Part shown: one piece after another, positions 27,328-35,427 of the stretch
How positions within the stretch are numbered: the stretch's first letter is position 1
Layout: the number at the start of each line of letters is the position of its first letter
NCBI GenBank assembly: GCA_964508705.1
Contig: CAZDUS010000003.1
Location: 30,236-94,235, forward strand
Direction: 5' to 3'
DNA: 64,000 nucleotides
From: CAZDUS01 sp964508705
GTDB taxonomy: Bacteria > Verrucomicrobiota > Kiritimatiellia > CAIKKV01 > CAITUY01
The notes under the pieces: generated by a model
The model's input: the letters and a program-made list of their open reading frames with translations, nothing else
What the model was told of the DNA's origin: nothing
Databases searched by the model: none
Program-made: the position numbers and the translations under genes

Positions 27328-28613
27328 TGGTGACGGCCAAGGATTCACGACTGGAGAACGGGATGCGCGTGGTGACAGCCACGATGCCGCAGGTGGAGAG
27401 TGTTTCAATGGGCGTCTGGGTTGGCGCGGGCGGTCGGTGTGAGCCGGAGGTCTGGTCGGGGGCGAGCCACTTTATTGAGCATATGCTGTTCAAGGGTACG
27501 AAGCGGCGCAGTGCGCGTGATATTTCGCAGGCGATCGAGGGGCGGGGCGGGGATATCAATGCGTTCACGCAGGAGGAGAATACCTGTTATTACGCGCGGG
27601 TGGCGGCGGAGCATACCTGGGAAGCAATGGACGTGCTGACGGATATGTATTTGAACGCCAGTTTCGCGGCGGCGGATGTTGCCAAGGAGAAGGGAGTGGT
27701 GATCGAGGAGATCCTGATGTATCGGGATCAGCCGCAGCATCAGGTTGAGGAGATACTGGCCCAGTTGTTGTGGAGTGAGCATGCGCTGGGTCGGCCCCTG
27801 ACAGGGAGTCCGGAGACGGTGAAGGGGCTGGGGCGCAGGGAGTTGATGGCATACAAGGCGAAGCACTATACGCCACGCAATACTGTGATTGCGGTGGCCG
27901 GCAAGGTGGATCACGACTCGTGTGTGGAATGCATCAAGGCGTTGATGGGGAAAGAGAAGACGGCTCCGAAACGGACGTTTGTTCCGGTGACTGCGTCGGT
28001 GGCGCAGGTGCTGATGCAACTGGAGTCTAAGGATGTGGAGCAGGCGCATCTGGCGATCGGGTTCCGTGGGTTCGGGCGGCATGACCGGCGGCGATACGCG
28101 CTGAAGTTGCTGAGTGTGATTCTTGGCGAGAATATGAGTTCGAGGCTTTTCCAGGTGGTCCGCGAGCAACATGGATTGGCTTATGCGATTAATTCCACGG
28201 CGCATTTGTTTCATGATACGGGCGCGTTTGTGATTTCGGCCGGGTTGGACCGCGACAGGTTGGAAGCCGCGGTCAAGCTGGTGGTGCGGGAGTTGAATCG
28301 CGTTAAGGACACGCTGGTGGGAAAAGCGGAATTGGGCAGGGCGAGGGATTACGCGGTGGGTCAGATCCGGATGGGATTGGAAAGCACTAGCAGTCAGATG
28401 ATGTGGATTGGCGAGCATTTTATGTCGTATGGGTATTTGATTCAGCCGGAGGAGATTATTGCGGCGTTGAGGGCGGTGACAGCAGAGGAGATTCGTCGTC
28501 TGGCGGAGGATTTGTTGAGGCCGGGCAGGTCGAGTGTGGCGATGGTGTCGCCGGAGGTGACGAAGGTTTTGGAGAAGGATGTTGCGAAGATGGTGAGAGG
28601 GCTGGCGGGGTAG
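27324..28613 (+). CDS. M16 family (pitrilysin-like) zinc peptidase
   Basis: The inverted zinc motif HFIEH is at residues 49-53 (HXXEH), with the distal Glu in VVIEEILMYRD about 75 residues later. At 429 residues it is a single two-domain unit like the mitochondrial processing peptidase beta and Bacillus YmxG types. The C-terminal half has FRGFGRHDRRRYAL and HGLAYAINS, typical of the family. No signal peptide, so it is likely cytoplasmic. Its substrates are unknown. It is coupled to hisA by an ATGA overlap, though no functional link is known. Confidence 0.9.
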   Translation: MMVTAKDSRLENGMRVVTATMPQVESVSMGVWVGAGGRCEPEVWSGASHFIEHMLFKGTKRRSARDISQAIEGRGGDINAFTQEENTCYYARVAAEHTWEAMDVLTDMYLNASFAAADVAKEKGVVIEEILMYRDQPQHQVEEILAQLLWSEHALGRPLTGSPETVKGLGRRELMAYKAKHYTPRNTVIAVAGKVDHDSCVECIKALMGKEKTAPKRTFVPVTASVAQVLMQLESKDVEQAHLAIGFRGFGRHDRRRYALKLLSVILGENMSSRLFQVVREQHGLAYAINSTAHLFHDTGAFVISAGLDRDRLEAAVKLVVRELNRVKDTLVGKAELGRARDYAVGQIRMGLESTSSQMMWIGEHFMSYGYLIQPEEIIAALRAVTAEEIRRLAEDLLRPGRSSVAMVSPEVTKVLEKDVAKMVRGLAG

Positions 28614-28798
28614 GGGGGGAGGAATGGTTGATGGTTCATGTGGAATGGTTGATGGGGGATGGGTTAAGAGTGTGTCCGCAGATGGTGCAGATGAACGCAG
28701 ATAAAGAGGGGGATTGGTTGAGGAGATGAAGGATCCCGTTACGGAGGAAAGTGTGGCGGACAAGTCGGGGTTCAGGAGGGATTCTTAATCGAAGACTG

Positions 28799-28830
28799 AT
28801 CCGATTAGGATTACGATTATGATTATGAGC
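28799..28830. repeat. Hexad-type AT repeat (GATTAG/GATTAT)
   Basis: Imperfect units such as GATTAGGATTACGATTATGA; a close relative lies at 58387-58417. It sits immediately before the ribosome site of the SDR gene. Confidence 0.5.
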
Positions 28831-28851
28831 GGTGGGAAGAGGAGGGGTGAT

Positions 28852-29589
28852 ATGAAACGCCAGAAGAAGACTGTATTGGTGACGGGTGGAGCGGTTCGTA
28901 TTGGCAAGGCCATTTGCGAGGCATTGGCGGAAGCGGGATATAATGTTGTCATCCACTGCAACCGCTCGGAGAAGGCCGCTGTTTTGTTGGCTGAACAACT
29001 TGAGAAACGCGGGGTCAAGGCTTGGGCTGTAGGTCAGGATCTTTGGGATGAGGTTTCGTGCGAAGAGCTTATCGATGCGGCCTTTTATGTGGCTGGCAGG
29101 GTGGATGCGTTGGTGAATAACGCTGCGATCTTCCATAAAGTCACATTGGCAGAGACGACTGAAGAGGAATTGACGCAGGAGTTCACGGTGAATTGTTTTG
29201 TTCCCGCGATGTTGACGAGGAGTTTTGCGCGGCGAGCCCGGCGGGGGTGCGTGGTGAATATGCTGGATCGACGAGTTCAGTCGAATGATACGGACTGCAT
29301 GGCGTATTCGTTGAGCAAGAAGGCGTTGGCGTCATTTACGGAAGAGGCGGCATTGGCATTGGCGCCCGGGATCCGGGTGAATGCGGTGGCGCCGGGCGCT
29401 ATTCTGCCGCCACCGGGAAGCAAGGGGAAACGAATCCGGGATTTAGCCGGGCGCATTCCTTTACAACGGCAAGTGACCCCGCGTGATGTGGCTGGCGCGG
29501 TAGTGACGTTGTTGTCAATGGAGTCGGTGACAGGTCAGATATTGTTTGTGGATGGAGGACAGCACTTGCTTGGGAATGGGGTGTTATGA
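28852..29589 (+). CDS. Short-chain dehydrogenase, pteridine-reductase/FolM-like
   Basis: The ATG with GAGGAGG upstream gives 245 residues. The cofactor motif is TGGAVRIG (11-18); the Arg in place of the usual hydrophobic residue is typical of NADPH-using pteridine reductases. NNAAIF (89-94) and the catalytic YSLSK (Y152, K156) are intact, and the DRR ahead of the Tyr also recalls FolM/PTR1. It may reduce dihydropteridines, but a general reductase role is possible. It overlaps the next gene by 4 bases. Confidence 0.75.
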   Translation: MKRQKKTVLVTGGAVRIGKAICEALAEAGYNVVIHCNRSEKAAVLLAEQLEKRGVKAWAVGQDLWDEVSCEELIDAAFYVAGRVDALVNNAAIFHKVTLAETTEEELTQEFTVNCFVPAMLTRSFARRARRGCVVNMLDRRVQSNDTDCMAYSLSKKALASFTEEAALALAPGIRVNAVAPGAILPPPGSKGKRIRDLAGRIPLQRQVTPRDVAGAVVTLLSMESVTGQILFVDGGQHLLGNGVL

Positions 29590-30890
29590 ACTCTTGTCAT
29601 TTGGTTGGAGTGGCTGGGGTGGGAATGAATGCCTTGGCGCAGGCGTTGCAGGGGACAGGGTGGTCGGTTAGCGGATCGGATAGGTTTGAGGATCAGGGGC
29701 AGGATATTGAGGTGATAAGGAAACTCAAGGCGGCCGGGATACGGTTTCATAAGCAGGATGGTAGTGGAGTGACGGGCGGGACCGGGGCGGTTGTTGTTAG
29801 CACGGCGATAGAGAAGGATAATCCCGATTTGCTGGCGGCAAGTCGATTAGGTGTGCCGGTACGTCATCGGGCGGAGATGCTGGCGGAAGTGGTGAAGGAT
29901 CAACGCGCGGTGGCAATTGCCGGGACGTCAGGGAAGACGACGGTGACTGGCATGGTTGGATGGATTCTGGAGCAGTTGGGGGGGGACCCGCTGGTGGTCA
30001 ATGGGGGGGCGCTGGTGAATTGGGCGGATGATTCCCGGATAGGGAATGTGAGGCTCGGGAAGTCCGGGGTGGGAGTGATCGAGGCGGATGAGAGCGACCG
30101 TTCACTTCTGAAGTTTGATCCCGAGTGGGCGTTGATTACCAATGCTTCGGCAGACCATTTTGACATGGCGGAGACGATGGCGTTGTTCGAGACGTTTCGG
30201 GGGAAGGTCAGGCGGGATTGCGTGGTCGGATGGGCGGAGGGGGCAGGATGGAGGTCGGTCAAGCCTGAGGTGAGTCGTGAGGGGACGCGGTTCCGCTATG
30301 AGGGGGTGGATTTTGAATTGCCGCTGTTGGGTGAACATAATGCGGAGAACGCGATGCAGTCCGCTGAGTTATGCAGGCGGATGGGGTATGCGTTGCCGGA
30401 CATTGCGGTGGCGTTGAGGGGGTTCCGGGGGATTCAGAGGCGGCTGGAGAAGATTGGTGAAGCGGGCGGGGTGACGGTGTTGGATGAGTACGCGCACAAT
30501 CCGGCGAAGATTGCGGCGGCGTGGCGGGCGGTGGCGCCGCATCACCGGCGGGTGGTGGCGTTCTGGCGTCCACATGGATTCAAGCCGCTGGCAACGATGT
30601 TTGATGATTTGGTGGAGATGTTTGGAAGTGTTTGCGGGGCGCAGGACAGGTTGTATTTGTTGCCGGTTTTTTATGCGGGCGGCTCGGTGACGCGGCAGGC
30701 GGATTCCGACGGACTGGTGGCGGCGTTAAAGGCGCGCGGAGTAGCGGCGGAATGGGTGGCGGATTATGAGGCGTTGATGGGGACGATGTTGCGGGTGGTG
30801 GAGAAGGGGGACGTGGTGTTGTGCATGGGGGCGCGTGATCCGGGTATCCCGGCGTTTGCAAGGCGGTTGGTGGGGCGGTTGGGCAAGTAA
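29586..30890 (+). CDS. Mur ligase family protein, MurC/Mpl-like
   Basis: The 434-residue product has the three MurC-type domains: a nucleotide-sugar domain opening with HLVGVAGVGMNALAQ, the ATP loop AGTSGKTT (112-119), the central ASADHFD and GEHNAENA blocks, and the C-terminal DEYAHNP. Homology points to ligation of L-Ala (MurC) or a tripeptide (Mpl) to UDP-MurNAc. No other mur or division genes are nearby, so it may be the recycling enzyme Mpl rather than the essential MurC, but motifs alone do not settle this. It is coupled to the SDR gene by an ATGA overlap. Confidence 0.75.
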   Translation: MNSCHLVGVAGVGMNALAQALQGTGWSVSGSDRFEDQGQDIEVIRKLKAAGIRFHKQDGSGVTGGTGAVVVSTAIEKDNPDLLAASRLGVPVRHRAEMLAEVVKDQRAVAIAGTSGKTTVTGMVGWILEQLGGDPLVVNGGALVNWADDSRIGNVRLGKSGVGVIEADESDRSLLKFDPEWALITNASADHFDMAETMALFETFRGKVRRDCVVGWAEGAGWRSVKPEVSREGTRFRYEGVDFELPLLGEHNAENAMQSAELCRRMGYALPDIAVALRGFRGIQRRLEKIGEAGGVTVLDEYAHNPAKIAAAWRAVAPHHRRVVAFWRPHGFKPLATMFDDLVEMFGSVCGAQDRLYLLPVFYAGGSVTRQADSDGLVAALKARGVAAEWVADYEALMGTMLRVVEKGDVVLCMGARDPGIPAFARRLVGRLGK

Positions 30891-30943
30891 TTTTGTAGCC
30901 GGTGGGGAGCGATATTCCATGTCGGTACAAGCAGGAGGCCTTT

Positions 30944-31028
30944 GAAGTAGGCTTTATGCCGCTGATAAAACGGCAAGTTGACTTCAGCGGCACAAGGTAG
31001 GGGTTTCTTTATGTATAAAGCCTACTTC
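30944..31028. repeat. Nested palindrome, MITE-like or structured RNA
   Basis: Perfect 14-base outer arms GAAGTAGGCTTTAT and ATAAAGCCTACTTC enclose perfect 8-base inner arms GCCGCTGA (30958-30965) and TCAGCGGC (30984-30991). The left inner arm touches the left outer arm. No reading frame fills the 85-base unit. It could be a small non-autonomous element or a folded transcript. Confidence 0.75.
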
Positions 31029-31084
31029 GAGTGTGGAAGACATTGGTGTAACAAGCGAAACGATAAGGTGTTTTGCATGTGACG

Positions 31085-31115
31085 AAGATTAATGCCCATA
31101 GTCTTCATTAATCTT
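31085..31115. repeat. AT-rich hairpin
   Basis: AAGATTAATG and CATTAATCTT are perfect 10-base arms with an 11-base loop. It has no T run beyond the arm on either side strong enough to call a terminator. Confidence 0.5.
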
Positions 31116-31170
31116 TATGAAAAGTGAGTTAACTTGAATTAAGCTCAATAACACTGTTCGGTGAAGAACC

Positions 31171-31437
31171 ATGATGGAGAAACAAGATTGGGGGAGAATC
31201 GGTTGGCACCTGCGAGGCAAGGTGCTGATGCACCGGCACTACCGTCAGTACGGGAAAAATCTGTCATGGGATCACGATCATGGTGAGTTTTGCGGTGTGG
31301 AGTTTGCCCTGCGGGATGATCCAGAGGTTCAGAGAGAAGGTTATGCAACAGAAGATGATTATCATTGGATCTGTACCAAGTGCTTCACCGAACTGCGTGA
31401 AGAGTTTGAATGGACAGCAAAGGAAGAAATGAACTGA
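31171..31437 (+). CDS. Small Cys/His protein, function unknown
   Basis: The 88-residue product is rich in charged and aromatic residues. WDHDHGEFCGVEFA and YHWICTKCFTELREEFEW look like a small zinc-binding module with three Cys and nearby His. Similar small proteins with an FC...WICxxCF pattern occur scattered in bacteria, often next to toxin-antitoxin genes; I know no assigned function. It lies alone between a palindrome-rich stretch and an antitoxin gene. The second Met is an equally likely start. Confidence 0.65.
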   Translation: MMEKQDWGRIGWHLRGKVLMHRHYRQYGKNLSWDHDHGEFCGVEFALRDDPEVQREGYATEDDYHWICTKCFTELREEFEWTAKEEMN

Positions 31438-31542
31438 CCACCGAACAAGGCCATGAACGTACGGCTTCGCCGCCGCTCATGGATGCCGTTCTGCCATCAA
31501 GGAATTATTTGCGGACAAATCTGAGAGTGATAGACCAGAACC

Positions 31543-31728
31543 ATGACTGTCAAAGAAATTGCGATTCATACAATAGAAGACCTCCCAGAGGAAGCCTCTT
31601 GGGCGGACATTCAAGAACGCATTAATTTTGTCGCCGGAATTCGCAAGGGGCTTCGGGAGTTGGATGAAGGCAAAGGGATCCCCCACTACCGTGTTAGGGA
31701 GGAGTTTGCCGAGTGGCTCACGAACTAA
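31543..31728 (+). CDS. Small antitoxin-like protein of a ParE/RelE-type module
   Basis: The 61-residue acidic product MTVKEIAIHTIEDLPEEASW... resembles short antitoxins found beside ParE toxins: an N-terminal helix or strand, then the WADIQERINFVAGIRKGL helix and a C-terminal neutralising tail. No strong ribosome site is visible. The stop overlaps the toxin start by 16 bases, the normal arrangement. The toxin is broken, so this is probably an orphan antitoxin. Confidence 0.65.
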   Translation: MTVKEIAIHTIEDLPEEASWADIQERINFVAGIRKGLRELDEGKGIPHYRVREEFAEWLTN

Positions 31729-32105
31729 CTTGGTCGCCTGCCGCCCGCTTGGACTTGAAAGAGATTTTTGCCTACATTGCCGAAGACGATCCCATTGCAG
31801 GAAAGAAATTCATCCGAAGTCTATTCATGGCTGTTGAACTCAGGAGATGTGGGGCTTACTTTGCTTCGCGCGTTTGCGCCATTTGTAGCGGGGAAGTGTA
31901 CTCTGTTTTCGCGACCAGCGACGCAAGGTCGTTGGGACGCTCTCTGGTGAAGCAGAGGCCGAAACGGGGTTTGCTGATGGTGCGTTATAGTCGGGTGCGG
32001 AATGCGGATATACGAGGTGAGGCGGCTCCCTCGGAGAGGTCGCCCTACCGATTTCACTTGGAAGCTGGCCGTGCCATGTTTTCGCGCCCAGATGATTCGG
32101 AATAG
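31713..32105 (+). pseudogene. ParE-type toxin, disrupted after its first 40 residues
   Basis: Residues 1-40 are a clear ParE/RelE N-terminus: LTWSPAARLDLKEIFAYIAE, then DDPIAGKKFIRSLFMAVE. The expected continuation (the DRL...FP..GR..PE strand region and the catalytic C-terminal strands) is absent, replaced by unrelated sequence that happens to stay open. A dispersed GC-rich repeat lies inside the foreign part. The toxin is therefore inactive, by insertion or deletion near 31835. Confidence 0.7.
32021..32049. repeat. Dispersed GC-rich palindromic repeat, copy 2
   Basis: GGCGGCTCC-CTC-GGAGAGGTCGCC followed by CTACC; it matches copy 1 at 26423-26451 at most positions. Confidence 0.6.
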
Positions 32106-32152
32106 GCTGGAATCGTGTCACATTTCCGGAGCGTAGAGAGCCAATCCACAGC

Positions 32153-32173
32153 GGGCGTCGACAAGCGACGCCC
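32153..32173. repeat. Small perfect palindrome related to the GC-rich repeats
   Basis: GGGCGTC-GACAAGC-GACGCCC, perfect 7-base arms, followed by CTACAT. The tail CGCCCCTACAT recalls the CGCCCTACC tail of the neighbouring repeat. It lies just past the end of the flippase-like gene. Confidence 0.5.
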
Positions 32174-32182
32174 CTACATGAA

Positions 32183-33193
32183 TCAGGAGGGTTGTTCCTC
32201 GGTCAGGGCTTCCTTGTTGGAAGAGCGGTGGAAGAGGAAGAGAATGCCGCCGGGCAGGCCGAGGATAATCAGGAATACAAAGGGCAGGAAGGCCAACAGG
32301 AACGCCTTGTCTGCCGCCACCGCCAGCACTGACCAGAGATGGACGGAAGTTCCTTCGCGAATACCAAGTCCGCCGGGGGTGACTGGGATTGCTGAAACCA
32401 ATCCAATCAGCGGCCCAAAGGTCATGTAATCAACGAAGCTGACAGTCAATCCGAGGGCTTTGCCGACGAAGGCTGAGACCACCACGAAGAGAATTTGTAA
32501 TATGAGGGAATAGAGGCAGATTTGCGCGAGTAGTTTCGGGTGGGTTCTGCAGACGTAGAAGGCGTTGTAGACTTTTTCCACAACGGCAGCGATTTTGCCG
32601 ATCAGCCGATGGGTGGTCAGCCGCTTGAGGAAGGGAAATGTTTCGAACAGGTGAACACTGAAGGCGAGGATGCCGCCGCCGAGGAGGGCGGCGCAAACGC
32701 CAAGGACGGGCAGGACGACTTTGCGGGTTTCGTTATGGGACATGAGGAAGTCCCAGCGGATCAGGATCATGAAGACGACAATGGCGGCGAGGCTAAGGAC
32801 TCCAATGATGCGGTCGATGAAGATGCTGGTTACGGCTTCGGTTTTCTTGTGATTGGTTTCCTTGGCGGTGAGGTAGGCCTTGATCAGGTCGCCGCCGGTG
32901 GGTCCGATCATGAATGAATTGAAGAAGAGGCCGATGAAGAAGATGTTATTGATGCGCGACCAGGGGAGCCGCATATCCTGTGCGTCCAGTATCAACTTCC
33001 AGCGCGCCATGCAGAGCAACAGGGGAACAAGCGAGAGGATCAGGGCTGCGGCCAGCCAGGGCCACTGGTCGGCGCATTGGCGGAGGGTTTGGCCCAGGTT
33101 TTCCACCCCCATCTTGCGGAACAGCCAGACCATGACGGCGACGGCGATTCCGAGTCGTATGATGGTGTTGCCAGCTTGTCGCAGGGATTTCAT
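32183..33193 (-). CDS. LPG-synthase-TM/UPF0104 family membrane protein
   Basis: The 336-residue protein has about eight membrane segments and the family motif PGGLGIREGTSV (about residue 270). This family covers the flippase half of lysylphosphatidylglycerol synthase and AglD-like proteins; none of the aminoacyl-transferase domain is present. A role in lipid or lipid-linked sugar handling is inferred. The start overlaps the epimerase stop by 4 bases (minus strand), and the epimerase supplies a sugar-nucleotide link. Confidence 0.85.
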   Translation of the reverse strand: MKSLRQAGNTIIRLGIAVAVMVWLFRKMGVENLGQTLRQCADQWPWLAAALILSLVPLLLCMARWKLILDAQDMRLPWSRINNIFFIGLFFNSFMIGPTGGDLIKAYLTAKETNHKKTEAVTSIFIDRIIGVLSLAAIVVFMILIRWDFLMSHNETRKVVLPVLGVCAALLGGGILAFSVHLFETFPFLKRLTTHRLIGKIAAVVEKVYNAFYVCRTHPKLLAQICLYSLILQILFVVVSAFVGKALGLTVSFVDYMTFGPLIGLVSAIPVTPGGLGIREGTSVHLWSVLAVAADKAFLLAFLPFVFLIILGLPGGILFLFHRSSNKEALTEEQPS

Positions 33194-34107
33194 ACAGCGG
33201 CCTCCAGAATGTCTTTAAGCGTCTGCGAGAAGGAGATTTTTGGCGCCCACCCGGTGGTGGCGGTCAGGCGACTGGTATCCAGGGTGGAGCAGGGGTTGTC
33301 CGGGCGGTAGAGGGAGGGATCCTGCTCGATAAGCGGCTTGATGCCAGCGAGTTCGCAGAGTTGATCCAGGATCCGCCCGATGGCTATATGCTGGCCGGAG
33401 GCTATATTGTATGCGAGTCCGGCGGTGCCGCGTTCCAGTAGGAGGCGGTAGGCGCGGACCACGTCACGGACGTCGGTGAAGTCGCGGCGGCTAATAAGGT
33501 TGCCGACCTTGATGACATTGCCCTGGCCTTGGCGGATGTTGCGGACCTGCAGGGCGAAGGCTGGGACGACGAAATGGGGGGATTGGCCGGGGCCGACATG
33601 ATTACAGGGGCGGGCGGTCATGACGGGCATACCGTACTGGCTGGCGTAGAAGCGGGAAATATCGTCGGCGGCGGCCTTGGTGATGCCATAGAGCGAGTCC
33701 GGTGTGAGGGGGTCGTCTTCCTTGATTGGGTTCTGGCGGAGGTGATGTCCGTAGACTTGCGAGCTGGAGGCGACGAGGATCCTGGCCTTGGGCGCGTGGA
33801 GGCGGAAGGCTTCGAGTAGATTGGTGGTCCCCATGACGTTGACGTTGATGACTCCGCTGGGATTGGTGTTGGCGGTGGGGACGAAAGCGATACCGGCAAG
33901 ATGCATACAGGCGTCGGGCTGGCTTTTGAGGATGGTTTCGCGCAGGGAGTCGGGGTTTGTCAGGCAGGCGGAAAAGAAACCTGCATGAGGGACGCCGCCC
34001 GGTGGCGGGTTGATATCCATGGCGAAGGCGGTGTGGCCGTTGGATGCCGCTTCCGTCAGGAAGTGCTTGCCAACAAAACCAGAAGCGCCGGTCACGAGAA
34101 TTCGCAT
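33190..34107 (-). CDS. NAD-dependent sugar-nucleotide epimerase/reductase, GDP-mannose dehydratase/Rmd-like
   Basis: The 305-residue extended SDR has the NAD(P) loop GASGFVG near the N-terminus, VASSSQVYG for the catalytic Ser, and YGITKAAAD with the Tyr/Lys pair. The substrate side (RPCNHVGPGQSPHFVVP, then RDFTDVRDVVRAY) resembles GDP-6-deoxy-lyxo-hexulose reductase (Rmd) and GDP-mannose 4,6-dehydratase. It probably makes a deoxyhexose for surface glycans. It sits 2 bases after the TIM-barrel gene stop and overlaps the flippase-like gene, forming a three-gene unit. Confidence 0.85.
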   Translation of the reverse strand: MRILVTGASGFVGKHFLTEAASNGHTAFAMDINPPPGGVPHAGFFSACLTNPDSLRETILKSQPDACMHLAGIAFVPTANTNPSGVINVNVMGTTNLLEAFRLHAPKARILVASSSQVYGHHLRQNPIKEDDPLTPDSLYGITKAAADDISRFYASQYGMPVMTARPCNHVGPGQSPHFVVPAFALQVRNIRQGQGNVIKVGNLISRRDFTDVRDVVRAYRLLLERGTAGLAYNIASGQHIAIGRILDQLCELAGIKPLIEQDPSLYRPDNPCSTLDTSRLTATTGWAPKISFSQTLKDILEAAV

Positions 34108-34109
34108 CG

Positions 34110-35054
34110 TTATTCCTTATATGTCGTTGCCCATGCCGTCTGGATGGCTTTCAGCCCCTCCATAATGTCCTGGGCTGGCACGCTTTGAGACGGTTCAAGG
34201 ACGCGGAGTATATCACCCTGAACGACATTACGGAACAGGGGAAAATCAATAGTTCCGGAGGGGGGCATGACGTGGTCCTTGTGGGGCGGGATGACGTCGT
34301 GGATGTGCATACCGGCAAGCAAGGGGCGCAGGCGGGTGGCCCAGCGGAGATGATTGGTGAAGCCGAGGTTCTCGCGGATCTGGCCGTGTCCGAAGTCGTG
34401 CCAGCCCTTGAGCCACGGGGAATTGAAATGGGTTAGCAACCGTTCCATTTCGACCTCGGTGGGGATGGCCTCCCAGGTTGGGAGTATTTCAAGGGCGAGG
34501 GTGACGCGGGTTTGCTCGAGGAGGGGGAGGAGTTTTTCTATTCCGGAATAGAGGAGGGGGAGTTGGCTGGAAACGTTCTTTTCGCGAGCGATGATGGTTT
34601 TCATGCGCAATTTCTCGTATTCCTCGCTTTCGCGTTTTCCGGCCAGTATGAGGTCGACGAGTTTTGGGAAGGTGGGTTTCACGTTGGCGTTACCGGCGTG
34701 TGTGACCACAGCGCTGGCGCCGACCTGAACGGCAAAGTGGATGGTGTTCTGGAGGTAATGGAGCGCGTTGGCGCGGATGGCTGGATCCGGGCTGGCGAGG
34801 GTAAAGGGTTCAGGGTGGGGGAATTGGACGATGGTTGGCAGGGGACAGAAGGCGTGCAGGCTATCGACCTTGATACTGTTGGAATTGACCATGGCGAGGA
34901 CGCCGGGGACAAGATTGGGGGTCAGGTCGAAGCCCAATTCCACATGGGAGAATCCGAGCGAGATAATTTCCTCCAGCATGGTTTCGCCGGTTTCGTGCCG
35001 GTGAGCGTTCCATCGGGTTGTCAGGGCGAAGCGCATGGAGGGGATTTCAGACAT
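34110..35054 (-). CDS. Sugar phosphate isomerase/epimerase family TIM barrel
   Basis: The 314-residue product shows the xylose-isomerase-like (AP endonuclease 2) pattern: ISLGFSHVELGFDL, VVTHAGNANVKP, LALEILPTW for a metal-binding Glu, GWHDFGHGQI for the His/Asp ligands, and GMHIHDV near the end. The specific substrate is unknown; a sugar or inositol-type compound is likely. It is first in the unit with the epimerase and flippase-like genes and may provide or modify a sugar precursor. Confidence 0.8.
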   Translation of the reverse strand: MSEIPSMRFALTTRWNAHRHETGETMLEEIISLGFSHVELGFDLTPNLVPGVLAMVNSNSIKVDSLHAFCPLPTIVQFPHPEPFTLASPDPAIRANALHYLQNTIHFAVQVGASAVVTHAGNANVKPTFPKLVDLILAGKRESEEYEKLRMKTIIAREKNVSSQLPLLYSGIEKLLPLLEQTRVTLALEILPTWEAIPTEVEMERLLTHFNSPWLKGWHDFGHGQIRENLGFTNHLRWATRLRPLLAGMHIHDVIPPHKDHVMPPSGTIDFPLFRNVVQGDILRVLEPSQSVPAQDIMEGLKAIQTAWATTYKE

Positions 35055-35074
35055 TATACATGAGAGGTTGATTG

Positions 35075-35107
35075 AAAAAACAAAGCTCCCTGGTGTTGCC
35101 AGGGAGC
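35075..35107 (-). terminator. Intrinsic terminator after rpsU
   Basis: Perfect 9-base arms GCTCCCTGG and CCAGGGAGC with a 5-base loop; on the minus strand they are followed by a T-rich run (TTTGTTTTTT). It closes the rpsU transcript, 22 bases past its stop. Confidence 0.9.
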
Positions 35108-35129
35108 CTTGTTAGGGATCTGAAAAATA

Positions 35130-35312
35130 TCAGGTTCCGTATGCGGCGCGAGCACGCGCGCGGGCAGCCTTACGCCGCCGCTTTTCGCTAGGCTTCTCGA
35201 AGTACCGGTTTGCACGGATTGCCTTCATGATGCCTTCTTTATCCATAACCTTTTTCAGTCGCCGCAGAGCTTTGTCAACACTCTCGCCACGTCGAACTTT
35301 AACCTGTGCCAC
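35130..35312 (-). CDS. rpsU: Small ribosomal subunit protein bS21
   Basis: A GTG start with AAGGTGA 6 bases upstream gives the canonical 60-residue protein MAQVKVRRGESVDKALRRLK... ending in the basic tail KRRRKAARARARAAYGT. Starting at the upstream ATG would add 15 residues not seen in the family. bS21 binds the 30S platform near the anti-Shine-Dalgarno region of 16S rRNA. The gene stands as a single transcript with its own promoter and terminator. Confidence 0.93.
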   Translation of the reverse strand: MAQVKVRRGESVDKALRRLKKVMDKEGIMKAIRANRYFEKPSEKRRRKAARARARAAYGT

Positions 35313-35381
35313 GAACAATTCACCTTCCCTTCCTGACCCGGGGTAGTCTGTTGCCAAGCCCTCGGATCAAAGTCGGACCAC

Positions 35382-35410
35382 TGTATACGGATTTGAGCCT
35401 GCAGAGTCAA
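35382..35410 (-). promoter_or_regulatory. Sigma-70-type promoter of rpsU
   Basis: On the minus strand TTGACT (5 of 6), a 17-base spacer and TATACA lie about 70 bases before the GTG start. The transcript would begin near 35375. Confidence 0.6.
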
Positions 35411-35427
35411 GGTTCAAGCGGGGTTTA

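Noticed and set aside
27405..28763. A 452-codon minus-strand frame opposite the M16 peptidase gene
   Set aside because: Arg/His/Pro-rich composition without domains; the + frame has HFIEH and all family blocks. Typical antisense shadow of G-rich coding DNA.
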